Shown: positions 31,960 through 42,670 of the stretch, one piece after another
How positions within the stretch are numbered: position 1 is the stretch's first letter
Layout of the letters: every line of letters begins with the position of its first letter
Source: Bremia lactucae
Taxonomy: Eukaryota; Oomycota; Peronosporomycetes; Peronosporales; Peronosporaceae
NCBI RefSeq assembly: GCF_004359215.1
Contig: NC_090614.1
Coordinates: forward strand, 4,522,948-4,571,510
Length of the DNA: 48,563 nt
Reading direction: 5' to 3'
Position numbers and translations under genes: made by a program
Notes under the pieces: generated by a model
Database searches by the model: none
The model's input: the letters and a program-made list of their open reading frames with translations, nothing else
Told to the model about the DNA's origin: nothing

Positions 31960-32600
31960 AGTAAGGTTGGCTTTGGCTGTTACTCTCCTATGCTACGACT
32001 AACCGCCTTCGATGCAAGTGCTGCCCTTTGAACGGTGTCCAGGAGTGCTGTACCTCCTATTATTCGACGGAGGATCACGAAGCAATCCTGGTCCGGGCGG
32101 AGCTAGATCCTTCATTGACCAACTCCAGATTTAGACGCACGACGCATATCTCTGTGGGTGCCGAGCATGTCTTATGGTTTTGCAGATACCACTAAAATGC
32201 TGATGAATATCTAAGGGCTCGTGCACGATCTTCGACAAGCGAAGACCAGCAGCTACTTACCCCTGCATGTCATTGGGGATGGCGCGCTATTGCTTTCACA
32301 ACTTCGAACTGTCAGCGTCTACGCAAGACACACCTCGTGCGGGTCTTTCTAGAGCCACGGCCATAGCTAACGATATCGATGTTTCAAACTGGGGTGATCA
32401 TTATCGTACTTACAACAAAATGGCGGATCGACTAGCGAATATCGCTATGGACAAACAGGCTTGTATTCAAGTGGTTATTAAGCAGGCTACAACCTTTCTC
32501 AAAAATGATGCTATCGCTGTCTGGAGGCCTCTGCATACGATTAACACGTATTACAGGGACCCAAGCCAACACCGAGAAGCCTCATCATCTTGAGACATGA
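31960..32600 (+). pseudogene. LINE-type ORF2 3' remnant (zinc motif and RNase H)
   Basis: The plus strand shows HISVGAEHVLWFCRYH, like the H-x-FW-C zinc-type motif that follows RT in LINE elements. After stops comes SNWGDHYRTYNKMADRLANI followed by AMD, the closing part of an RNase H domain (the YNKxAD motif). An ORF of 108 codons covers 32267-32593. No RT catalytic motif remains. The assignment rests on these two motifs. Confidence 0.5.
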
Positions 32601-32849
32601 CGCGGACGAAGGCTCTCTGCTGTCCGAGAACTAGTATTGCCTGTATTCAAAGTAATTGTCGCCTTGGTTTATTCTATAGCCAAGCGACAGATATGGCGGG
32701 TCATACGCGTACCTAAATATACCTCACATTCTCACTCACTCACATCCTCACACTATTTGAGAATCATAAATAAGAAGTCATTAGTATTTATAGCCTTAAT
32801 TCGCATTTTAGAATATGCCTGAATTTACTCTAGACATATGTCTTTGTCC
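32601..32849. other. No supported gene
   Basis: A short spacer with a CA/CT-rich stretch (CTCACATTCTCACTCACTCA near 32720). This may be the 3' tail of the LINE remnant. Confidence 0.4.
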
Positions 32850-33264
32850 AGCAACCTAGCTCTTAAATCAGTGGACGACTAGTAGGCTCAAAGAGCACTT
32901 AGTTTTATTAAGCTTAATAAACTAACCATTTGGAGAGTCGTACAAACTCGTAGAGCTTATCTAATCCTGGATCGAGGAACTGAAGATTCATAAAATCAGA
33001 TGGCAACAAGTGCCCAAAAGTAAGCGCAAGCCTTAACGAGGCACGAAACGCTCTTATGTCAAAACGAGAATTATATTTATAGATGTTTAAAATTCAAAAT
33101 ACTTACCCTAACATTGACCCGGCCAGCAGATCTCTATCTGATGGCTGACACGTGTATTACCCATAAATCCAAATGAGTTCCTCTATATCACTAAAAACAA
33201 TAAAGACAGTATATGACTACCACACAACATAAACGGTTATTGTCCGAAGTGAGACCCCGTGTCA
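32850..33264 (-). repeat. Diverged family B-like LTR
   Basis: It shares the CTCAAAGAGCACTTAG block, the CCAGCAGATCTCTATCTGATGG inverted pair and CCCATAA with family B LTRs. It ends CCCCGTGTCA, followed by the family B polypurine complement CCCTCCCCCATCA. Family A sequence starts only a few bases later, at 33286, so the rest of this element is missing. Confidence 0.6.
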
Positions 33265-33402
33265 CCCTCCCCCATCAAACTACCGCATCACCCCTCCCTT
33301 AAACGACAATCATATGACTGTCATTCGGATAAGTGGTCACTATATGACCACTTTTTATAAACGATGTTGATTGGTCAAAACCATCATTTTTAATTCTATT
33401 GC

Positions 33403-34943
33403 ATGATTAACAAGTCCATGCGGTATGCGAATAGTGCGGCGCCTTCGGCTGCGGTTCATGCAGCCGCGGGCGACGCATAATTGTCTCTTGCGGCAGACGT
33501 TCCGTCTGCCGTAGTGTCATCTTCCCCCGCAACTCTAAATGTTGCGGGTGCGCCTGGTGATACACCATGTGAATGCAACCCCTTTTGAAGGTCGACTTCG
33601 AATGCTAGTCGGGCGAAATGGCCGACTCGGGGAGATCAGACTAGTCGCCTGATCATCGTCAGGCGGCTCACTATGAGCCTTCAGAGCCTTCGAATGAGGG
33701 GGCTCATTCGAGTAGACGTGCTGGTAGCATTCGCCACAGCATGTTCGGTTTCGACGATGAGGATGATTCCTCATCGCCAGTACCGTCTCCCGTACCGTCA
33801 CTCGCACATATTTATGTGCGTGGTGATGACGATGGTGTTAGCCATCGTAATAAAAGTTCAATTGGTACCCCTGCTTCAATAAATACCACTGAAGGGATCG
33901 TAGACACTAAAATGTCTCGTCTTACCCCTGAGAAAAAGCCGGGCTTTTGCCCCAACAGCTTATTTATAGATTGTCTGGAATGACTACTCCTCACAATAAA
34001 TATCTCTTATTTATTGCGACAAAGCTACGTGGCCTTGATCCCAGCGCGAAGAACTTACGCGCTGAGGAAATTTTTATTTCGACGCTTTTTTCAAGCATCA
34101 CTAGTATAGTGGCAACAATAAGCGAGGTATAGTCTCGCTTATGCAAGCCTGGAGCGCGTTTATTCGCAATGTCAAAGACACCGGACGCGAAGCCTGGCTA
34201 CAAAGATTTAACGCAAAAGCCTGGCTTCAAAGACCTTACGCGATTCGCGTTAAGTTTGATAAACGAATTCCAACCGGTGCAAGGTATAAATTGCATCGAT
34301 TGTCACGTGAGACAGGACTTCCATGCCTCACGTGGGGTGATCCCTGTCCGTGTTGTGGTGACAACATGAAGCGAGTAAAAGTGGATGCTATTCCCTTTCT
34401 TCACCCGGCGGAAGGGCTCGCATCTCTATCGAGATGCGCGATGCGATTGACGTTTTGCAATCGATTTACATGCGCCAGGGGCGCGTGTTTTCCGATGGAC
34501 TTTCTGATCCATCGGATGGGTCTCGTCATACTGACGGACGAGGCCCTCAACGTCAACAATTAGGTGGGAACGAGGCTCCCAGCTGTCATGTGAAGGTGGA
34601 TAACCGCGCCAGCGAACAAGATAACTCGTTCGCTGCCCCTTCACATCACGTTGGTTTTGAATACGTTCCACAAGGAAATGTTGACCACCGTGGGATTCCA
34701 TTAATGGTTGTGGCGGAGGAGGGAAAATTAGATCCGACCCATGTGTCGGATCTAGAGTCGAAGATCGACAAACTCGATCGCTTCCTCCATAATTTAAAGG
34801 AGGGACTTGATCATGAGCGGTAAGCGTCGCTCGTTAGAGCAGATGGTGCAGGCCCACCATATCGAGCGGTTGAAGACCGTTCGAAGAGTGCGTACTTCAT
34901 GTTGGAGTACGAACAGAATTATCACGCTCTTCGTCATGAGCTG
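33403..34943 (+). pseudogene. Family A antisense 3' ORF, copy 2, interrupted by host-gene insertion
   Basis: It starts MINKSMRYANSAAPSAAVHA at 33403, with a TAA replacing Leu near 33477. Blocks are FGFDDEDDSSSPVPSPVPSL, an aromatic/basic helix AFIRNVKDTGREAWLQRFNA, the Cys cluster CLTWGDPCPCC (one Cys changed to Trp), RDAIDVLQSIYMRQGRVFSD, and the coil DLESKIDKLDRFLHNLKEGL. The frame changes several times. At 34943 it is cut inside the coil (after MLEYEQNYHALRHEL). The remainder resumes at 36547 beyond the inserted cassette. Confidence 0.55.
34426..34943 (-). pseudogene. Family A Pol C-terminus with chromodomain (sense), copy 2
   Basis: The minus strand encodes HFLVERIQNQRDVKGQRTSY, LVRWRGYPPSHDSWEPRSHL and IVDVEGLVRQYDETHP, a full chromodomain at about 34500-34690. 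It lies opposite the antisense ORF. The linker before it is cut by the insertion at 34943. Confidence 0.8.
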
Positions 34944-34959
34944 TAGAACGGATAACTAT

Positions 34960-36156
34960 GTACCTCCGTTCCTTTTGAAACGAGACGGCCACGAGATTTC
35001 AAGTACTGGCAAAGCACGTCGTCTGCTTTCTTCACGTGAAGACCTTGAACAAGGGGTACAACATCCGTAAGCTGAGAGCGCTACAGTGGCTTTCGCTCTT
35101 CCGGCACTTCCGGCACTTCCTTTCAGACGAGGTCGATTTAAACGCACGTACCAATTCGTGAGCTGACCAATAAAGCTCACGGGACGTGGTACGACAGTAT
35201 AAAGACGATAAGCTTGCATCTCCTTGTGCACAAACTTGATGAGATTATGAAGAGCCGCAATGATCCACGAGTCCATGACGTTCGTCGAAGCAAGAGCCGC
35301 CTCGCGATTCGGTACAAAAGCGACACCAGTCTCCAGCTGCAAACGAGTGGCTTGTTGTGTAAAAAAACGAGCGGAATTAAACCACGGCAAAACGATTTCG
35401 CGAATCACACCAAGCACGCCCGGAGCATGGAATTGAACAGGCTCAGCACGCACTACTGGCGAGTTAATCAAGTACAAACGAAGCGCATCCGCGCCATACT
35501 TTTGCAAAATTTCTTCCGGGTCAGTGAAGTTCTTTAAACTCTTGCTCATCTTGCGTCCATCTTCAGCTAATACAAGGCCGTTGACAATCAAGTTTTAAAC
35601 GCTGGTTTGTCAAACAAAGCCGTGGAAAGCACCATTAATGTGTAAAACCACCCACGCGTTTGGTCAAGACCTTCTGCAACAAAGTCTGCCGGAAAAATTC
35701 GCTTCAAATTTCTCCTTATTCTCAAACGGATAGGTGTTACGCGTAAGGCATGGAGCCACTCTCGAACCAGCAATCAAACACTTCTGGCACACGACGTAGC
35801 ACGCCTTTTCCTTGCTTCGACGGGATCGTCAAGTAGTCAATAAACTCGCGATGTAAGTCCGTCACCTTCTCGCCGGTGAGTTTTTCAAGCTCCGCGATCA
35901 AACCCACGCACACGACTTCTACATAGTCGTCACTCACCCACAATGGCAATGGCGTTCCCCAGAAACGACCACGTAAAATGCTCCAATCCTTTCTATCCAC
36001 GAGCCAATTGTGAAAACGCTTTTCTTGCACAAACCTCGGCACCCAGTACGTCTGTTTATTATTCGCAATGGTGCGATCCCGAATGCGTTCGACGTTAACA
36101 AATCATCCAGGAATCGCTCGATAGACCAACGGCGTACCCGATCGGTAGCGCGTCGC
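34960..36156 (-). pseudogene. Captured fragment of cytosolic isoleucyl-tRNA synthetase
   Basis: Minus-strand pieces keep the order of a eukaryotic cytosolic IleRS. They run [87 protein letters not shown], and then GLVLAEDGRKMSKSLKNFTD with the KMSKS catalytic loop at 35538-35552. Next are YGADALRLYLINSPVVRAEP and the start of the anticodon-binding region (LTNWYVRLNR). The HIGH motif and both ends are absent. Stops and small frameshifts are present, and no introns are seen. It sits inside a family A copy, so it is a transduplicated pseudogene rather than the cell's working enzyme. Confidence 0.88.
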
Positions 36157-36324
36157 GAAGAGCGTGGAAAGAAATTCCCCGCTGTCTTGTTGCATAAATC
36201 CATCACTGCCTGGCGACTACTGTGCAAACTGCGGGTACACACGACGCAGTACCGATACAAACATGGACGCGGTGATACTATCGAGGCTACCATCCAATTG
36301 CCCATACATATCTCTGAATGCAGT
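36157..36324 (-). pseudogene. Captured fragment of a USP-type ubiquitin hydrolase (USP14/Ubp6-like)
   Basis: Minus-strand translation gives YGQLDGSLDSITASMFVSVL, RRVYPQFAQ, a TAG, then GFMQQDSGEFLSTLFA. The PQFA and QQD-x-x-E motifs are characteristic of USP catalytic domains, and their wording is closest to the proteasome-associated USP14/Ubp6 group. Only about 50 residues are present, without the Cys or His boxes. It is fused at LFAT/RYRSG to the IleRS fragment in the same strand sense. Confidence 0.7.
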
Positions 36325-36546
36325 GGTAAAATTGTACGAGAGAGTAGCTATCCTCATTCGACACCGACATTTTGTGTCAAAAAAATGGTAAACGGCGCAC
36401 TGTACATGCTTATAATAAGCTTAATGCTGCCACTGCACCGACACAAACCCCCATTCCTAGAAAGGATGTTCTCCAGAACGATATGATGGGATGTACGACG
36501 TACAGTGCACTTGACTTAGTCGATGGTTATTTACAATTGCTTATGC
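36325..36546 (+). pseudogene. Gypsy RT core fragment
   Basis: TFCVKKMVNGALYM, KLNAATAPTQTPIPRKDVLQ and ALDLVDGYLQLLMRA are the fingers/palm part of a gypsy RT. It is closely related to the fragment at 21571-21703. It ends where family A sequence resumes. Confidence 0.8.
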
Positions 36547-37868
36547 GAGCTCGTCAGCTCATCGCGTTTCGAGGATCTTCAGACCCGACAGATTCATCAT
36601 GAGAATCTTGTTCGTAACCACAAGAGTCTTTTGGGGATTCTTGAAAAGGGTGGTCACATCCGTCCTCGGAAGAAGCCGCGTACTGATGGGCGGAGCCGAC
36701 CAACATAAAACGTAGGCTGCGTTCGCAGCCTACGTGGCAATTCTATTATGTACGCATTGCCTCTGCGGTGCAGTAAACGGAAAGGCCCAATGAACTTGGG
36801 TAGTAGCTTACTGCTACCCACATTAGTGACTACATGCTTAGGTAAATTTATCGTAGAGCGTAGTACTAGGTCTTCAACTTTAAATGAAAGAACGTTTGCT
36901 CTTCCATGTTTGTCTGCGTTCCGTTTCTGACGGTCCACTGCGTTAGCAGTTATATCCTGTACGAAACGAATTATTGATTCTCGAGTCAGCAGAGATTCCT
37001 CTGCTGACTCATTTGTTTTGTCTTTTTTCAGTGCATTGTAGACGCATGCACTAAATTATTGATGGCGAATTCGACCATTGGTACAAACTCGCTCCGATTC
37101 GGATACGATTGGACGTAACCTCGAAGTATCTCTTCGAGGACGCGGTTTACGCGTTCCGTCTGCCCATTTGTCTCTGGATGATCAAAGTTGACATAGTCAG
37201 CCGTGTTCCGAGAGATCGGAACACGGATTGCCAGAACTCCGCCGTGAATCTCGGTACTCTATCCGAAACCAATTCACGGGGTAACCCGTGGAGTTTGAAT
37301 ACCGTGTCGATAAAGACACGGGCACAACCCGGAGCCGTAATCGACTCTGGTACCGCAGCAAGGTGTACCATCTTGCTGAATCTGTCTACAAAAACAAGGA
37401 TTCCATTGTTTTTGTGTTCGTCTTCGGGAAATCCGAAGACGAAGTCCATAGATACGGACTGCCAACACTCTGCCGGAAGTGGTAGAGGTTGAAGAGGTGC
37501 ACGGGATGAAGGGCTAGGCTTCACCCGTTGACATACCTCGCAATGACATTGACATACCTCGCAAGCACGAATGTACTTGCGCACAAACTGATACTGGCGG
37601 GGCCAGTAAAAGTATCGACTTACCGTGAGGTAAGTCTTCTCACGTCCACGATGTCCACTTGTTGGAGCATCGTGACACTCATACATGATGCGCAAGCGCA
37701 AATCATTGTGAGTCGGGACGACGACACGTGGGGTGTCGCCGGTAACGGCTGTGTAATACAATAAGCCGTTACGTGTTGTGTATCGATCGGATGACGATCG
37801 ATATAAAGCCGGTAGATCTTTAAAAGATTTATCGGATGGATTCATTAAATGATCCATCAGACAAAGAA
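36547..37868 (-). pseudogene. Family A integrase (zinc finger, core, C-terminal domain), inverted relative to 37869-40119
   Basis: The minus strand, from the right: GLLYYTAVTGDTPRVVVPTH, HDAPTSGHRGREKTYL and an HHCC zinc finger in which CEVCQ occurs twice (CEVCQCHCEVCQ) through an in-frame 21-base duplication near 37530-37570. The core follows with SVSMDFVFGFPEDE, FVDRFSKMVHLAAVPESIT and FKLHGLPRELVSDRVPRF. A frameshift after MST disrupts the TDGQTE segment. The integrase C-terminal domain (VGSSKLLPKFIGPFRLL, PTFYVGRLRPS) lies at 36654-36938. An ORF of 490 codons (37147-38619) runs from the antisense ORF of the neighbouring copy into this integrase, a chimera made by the junction near 37868. 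Confidence 0.82.
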
Positions 37869-38480
37869 GGTCGGCTCCGCCCGTACCATCAGTACGCGGC
37901 TTCTTCCGAGAACGGATATTACCGCCCTTTTCAAGAATCCCTAAAAGATTCTTGTGATCGTGAACCAGATTCTTATGTTGAACCTGAAGTTTCTTATGCC
38001 GGTTCCGAATATCCTCGAAACTGCGATGAGCTGACGACAGCTCATCGCGAACAGAGTGATACTTCCGTTCGTACTCCAACATGGAGTACGCACTATTCGA
38101 ACGGTCTTCCAACCGCTCAATATGGTGAGCCTGCACCGTCTGCTCCATCCAGCGACGCTTGCCGCTTTCGTGGTCAAGTCCTTTCTCCAAATCATGGAGG
38201 AAGTGATCGGTTTTGTCGATCCTCGACATTAGATCCGACACACGGTTCGGATCTAATTTTCCCTCCTCCACCACAACCATTGGTGGATACCCACGGTGAT
38301 CAACCTTTCCTTGTGGAACGTATCGAGGACCACCGTGATGTGAAGGGGCAGCGAACGAGTAATCTTGTTCGCTGGCGTGGTAACCCACCTTCACATGACA
38401 GCTGGGAGTCTCGTTCCCAGCTGGTTGCTGACGTTGAGGGCCTCGTCCGTCAGTATGACGAGATCCATCCGATGGTTTAG
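37869..38480 (+). pseudogene. Family A Pol C-terminus with chromodomain (sense), copy 3
   Basis: The open frame begins at GRLRPYHQYAASSENGYYRP, passes through a Ser/Pro linker (QYGEPAPSAPSSDA, SDLIFPPPPQPLVDTH) and ends in a chromodomain (PFLVERIEDHRDVKGQRTSN, LVRWRGNPPSHDSWE). It is followed by the antisense-ORF region, polypurine tract and 3' LTR on the same strand sense. The integrase upstream has been replaced by inverted integrase. Confidence 0.82.
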
Positions 38481-39538
38481 AAGACCCATCGGAAAACACG
38501 CGCCCCTGGCGCATGTAAATCGATTGCAAAACGTCAATAGCATCCCGCATCTCAATAGAGATGCGAGACCTTCCCCAGGGCGAAGAAAGGGAATAGACAT
38601 CCACTTTTATTCGCTTCATGTTGTCAACACAACACGGACAGGGATCACCTCACGCGAGGCATGGAAGTCCTGTCTCACGTGACAATCGATGCAATTTATA
38701 CGTTGCACCGGTTGGAATTCGCTTCTCAAACTTAACGCGAATCGCGTTAAGTCTTTGAAGCCAGGCTTCGCGTTAAATTTTTGTAGCCATGTTTCGCGTC
38801 CGATGTCTTTGACATTGCGTATAAACGCGCTCCTTGCTGCACAAGCGAGACTTTACCTCGCTTATTGTTGCCACTATACCATCGATGCTTGAAAAAAGTA
38901 TCGAGATTAAAAATTTCTTGGCGCAAAATTCTTCGCGCTGGGATCAAGGCATCGTAGCTTTGTCGCAATATATAAGGGATATTTATTGTGAGGGATAGAC
39001 TCTCCAGACAATCTATTAATAAGCTGTTCGGGCAAAAGCGCGGCTTTTTCGTAGGGGCAAGACGAAACATTTTAGTGTCTACGATCCCAGTGGCACCCAC
39101 TGACGCAGGGGTACCACAAGAACTTTTATTACGATGGCTAACGCCATCGTCATCACCACGCACATAAATATGTGCGAGTGACGGCACCGGAGACGGTACT
39201 GGCGATGAGGAATTATCTTCATCGTCGAAATCGAACATGCTGTAGCGAATGCTACCAGCACGTCTACTTGAATGAGCCCCCTCATTCGAAGGCTCATAGT
39301 GAGCCGCCTGACGATGATCAGGCGACTATTCTGATCTCCCCGAGTCGGCCATTTCGTCCAACTCGCATTCACGTGTTGTATCACCACGCGCACCCGCAAC
39401 ATTTAGAGTTGCGGGGGAAGATGACACTACGGCAGACGTTCCCTCTGCCGCAAGAGACAATAATGCGTCGCCCGCGGCTGCATGAACCGCAGTCGAAAGT
39501 GCCGCACTATTTGCATACCGCATGGACGTGTTAACCAT
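37869..39538 (-). pseudogene. Family A antisense 3' ORF, copy 3
   Basis: It starts MVNTSMRYANSAALSTAVHA at 39538. Blocks are AAAGDALLSLAAEGTSAVVS; FDFDDEDNSSSPVPSPVPSL; PARRILRQEIFNLD; and then a continuous frame from 38619 (MKRIKVDVYSLSS) with EMRDAIDVLQSIYMRQGRVF, DLMSRIDKTDHFLHDLEKGL and HHIERLEDRSNSAYSMLEYE. It ends with a long coil DELSSAHRSFEDIRNRHKKL and NLLGILEKGG and the basic end RSRKKPRTDG. The last 200 codons are uninterrupted although they lie opposite Pol. Frameshifts separate the first half. This copy shows best that the C-terminal coil is followed by a basic, NLS-like tail. Confidence 0.55.
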
Positions 39539-39670
39539 GTGATAGAATTAAAAATGATTGTTCTGACCAATCAACATCGTTTTTAATAAAGTGGTCTTAT
39601 AGTGACCATAATAATGAAGTAGTCTTATAATGACCACTCTTCCCAATGACAGTCAGAGTGATTGTCGTAC

Positions 39671-39683
39671 AAGGGAGGAGTGA
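39671..39683 (+). other. Family A polypurine tract, copy 3
   Basis: AAGGGAGGAGTGA directly before the LTR start. Confidence 0.75.
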
Positions 39684-40119
39684 TGTAACGGGGTGTATCG
39701 TTACATGATATTAACACTTAAAGGTTGTTAATAATATATTATCTAAAAGCTAGGTAACTTTTTAAGAATATTACTATCCATGGTTATATTATAAACATTA
39801 TCGTATTGGTAGATATAGTCCATTATATCTACTTTCGCCGCGGGCCAGTCAGCGCTGGACGCGGGCAAAGAGAAAGAGAGATAAGACTTTTAGTTTATAT
39901 TTTGTATTAGTTTATAATTAAGTTAGTTGTCAGTAAATTGAACAGAAGAATTGATTATAGTAGTACAGTTTACAATCAACCCTCTTTACAGCAAGTGTTA
40001 TAATTAGAGTCTTCTTCTGCACGGACTTGTGTACTTAGTGACGTGAGGCACCACTCGCACTGAGGCAGTGCGAAGTGGACTTGTACTGAAGCAGTACAAG
40101 TCGGCAGTGCCCCGTTACG
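39684..40119 (+). repeat. Family A 3' LTR, copy 3
   Basis: It begins TGTAACGGGGTGTATCG and ends CCCCGTTACG. It is about 436 bp and more diverged in the middle than the other copies. It carries the terminal stem-loops. Confidence 0.88.
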
Positions 40120-40179
40120 CCAAAGGCCAATTGTTATGTATGTGTCGCACAGATTGACGCTCTCGCTAGCCAGTACACT

Positions 40180-40620
40180 GGTGCTTTAGTTGCACGAGCA
40201 ACCGCCACCCAAGCCATACCATCGCTGATGTCCCCGCCTATTCACCCACCCTGTGGGGGAAACGTCGTTTGTTACAGGTTGACATGAGAGCGGTGTTCGA
40301 AAATGTCAATGGCGTGAATGCAATCTTATTGAAGTGGTGCCACGAACTTCCAAGAGTCATCCGACAAGGGTCCCCATATTTTTAGCATGAGGATATAAAA
40401 ATATCAGTGGAAGCTTTCATTACTTTAAAGCACGATGTGCAATTTCTCCGTGAGACGGTTGCTCGAACTTAAAGCCTCTTGACAGTATACAGAACGTATG
40501 CTGACGTTGAAGCGTCAACACGTCAACAATCTCGTATAGAGCAACAGCTGGACATCCGGATGAGGCTGCAGCAATCGGCGGTACAGTTGTCTTTCTCGAC
40601 GCTTGCCCTTATAAATTGAA
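40180..40620 (+). pseudogene. Relic of the family B antisense 3' ORF, fourth copy
   Basis: ALVARATATQAIPSLMS resembles the segment before the VDPELG block in the 8.7-kb relic. The coil is readable from about 40408 as ISVEAFITLKHDVQFLRETV followed by ART and a stop, then after shifts IEQQLDIRMRLQQSA, ending near 40620. It matches the coils at 9.0, 23.7 and 24.1 kb. It is the most decayed copy. Confidence 0.5.
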
Positions 40621-40639
40621 GTTTAAAAAACGGCACGAT

Positions 40640-42200
40640 TTAAGCAACCTAACGTAATACTGGGTGTTTGCGCAGCTTGCTCAGAAGGTTTAGCGTAAAA
40701 TCTAAGCCCTTCTTAAAATAAACTACCCAAATATGTCGTTTCTGCGGTATTTAAATCAAATTGCATCCTAACTTTATCGGACCCTTTACGCTCGTGGCGC
40801 ATCTAGGATGACTTGGTATGCAGCATCTGCCTTTATCCGCTTATTCTTTTTGTTCGTCTTGGCTATCAGCCATTGAATCACGCACATGTCGTAAGATATT
40901 TTAAGCGAGTCGCAACAACTCGCTTACCTGTTTGTGCACAGTGACAGGGCTGAGATCAGCAAGTCATTCGGAAGCGTCTACCCGACATAGCCCTAATAAC
41001 ATAGTGTGAGTGTTAAAGGAACGAGCGGTTGATTATTGGAGGTTGTCCACTTATAACAAAGTATATTCGCTAGAGGCATACTTAGCGTTGTTCTATACAA
41101 ACTTAACAACTCGAAAATTGTGCTCCAGTGCTGAGGGCTGTTACAGCATACATACTGCGCAATCATCTTCGATGACGAGATTGAAGCTCTTAGTTTTTTA
41201 CCCTCATTCTGCAAATGATCCGCTGTAGAGATGTTTAATCTAGTGCCTGATACCAAGAAGCTCGACTTAGAAACGTACTTAATAAACGAGGGTCACTGAT
41301 AGAAGAAAATTGCCAGTGGTAAACCTTGTTAACGAAATTCGCAATTAATGAGCAGCTTAGCTGAGCCTTCGCCAGCACTGTTATACTACACAGTCCTAAA
41401 ATAAGTACAACTCAAACGGTCACCAAAGACTTCGATACCTCGTTTTATCTGAAAATTTTTAGGTTGCCACTCACAAATTCCATACTAATGACTCCTAACA
41501 CCCAGTGGGTACTTACAATCTCGCAAGGAACACAGTCGCATGCGTCGAGGGATGAAGCCGTCGGCACGACTCGCATGTGCACACATAGGTACGAACCCAT
41601 TTTTAGAGATGTCTGCCAACAATAAATTTGGCGCTCAGAAAACCTAAGAAATTCTCCTGACAAAAATGACTGCTAAAATAGTATCATGTGTATAAAAAGT
41701 CCGACACCATTCTCCGCGAAGAAATCACCACATTCTTGCGAAGCATAGGGATCATTATCAAAAACGTTTTTCCGTGCCAACAATTTTGATTGCGAGTCTT
41801 GTAACTCAAGCTACTCACTTATCAGGCATAAGCCGCACTTATGTAGTCAGTGACGACGAATGAGTCGTAACGTGAGCGCGCTAATAATCAAGTATGCGCG
41901 ACAAAGACAGCTAAAGCGTTTCGCTTCCCGGTTTATACCTGACCTCTAAGTTATATTTTGCAAAGATTAGAACCCACCGGTCTATCCTATGTAGGAGGTA
42001 AGGCGACTTAGTCGCAGTGCGTAAAGACACATGTATTTATCAGATTACAAAAGACTCAGAGCCGAGCAGATTAAGTTTATACTTAACAACAACATGCTTT
42101 ATAGCCAAAAGCTACTTGTCATGAACTAAGATATTATTTTTCAGCTATAAGTCACCAATAAGCACATGCAAATGACACGTTGGCATTCATCGATTTGTTG
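40640..42200 (-). pseudogene. Family B pol relic (RNase H/integrase region)
   Basis: The minus strand has recognisable integrase pieces. ESISMEFV-like sequence with many stops lies near 41450-41660. GTRLNISTADHLQNEGK is the end of the core (40993-41256), and YTLNLLSKLRKHPVLR is the C-terminal motif near 40660-40710. It abuts the antisense relic at 40180-40620 in the usual family B arrangement. It is heavily degraded, and boundaries are approximate. Confidence 0.6.
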
Positions 42201-42262
42201 ATTAAGTTAAGTCTATAAAACAACCCCGCTGAACGCGGCTAGACGCGCGAATGGGCGGCGAG

Positions 42263-42669
42263 TGTAACGGGGCACTGCTAACTTGTACTGCTTCAGTACA
42301 AGTCCACTTCGCACTGCCTCAGTGCGAGTGGTGCCTTACGTCACTTCACGTACACTAGTACGTGTAGAGGAATTCTTCTTTTTGAAACACTTGTTTTTAA
42401 GAGGGTCAAATTTAAACTGTATTAATATAATTAAGTTCTACTTGTCTATCTACTTAATACTAACTTAGTTATAGTTAATACAAAACATGTACTGAAAACT
42501 TATCTGTCTTTCTATTGCGCGCGTCCAGCGCTGACTAATTAGATATAATGGTCATTATCTATTAAGGGATAAGCTTTCCGAATATTACTACGTAAAGTAA
42601 TATTCTCTACCTTTCAGAAAATATATTAATTTACAACCTATAAGTGTTAATTTCATGAAACTATACACC
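42263..42669 (-). repeat. Family A LTR, solo or truncated
   Basis: It begins TGTAACGGGGCACTGC on the plus strand and breaks off at ATACACC, about eight bases short of the CCCCGTTACA end. No PBS, polypurine tract or coding sequence flanks it, so it appears to be a solo or end-truncated LTR. Stem-loops at 42279-42363 are perfectly paired. Confidence 0.85.
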
Positions 42670-42670
42670 A

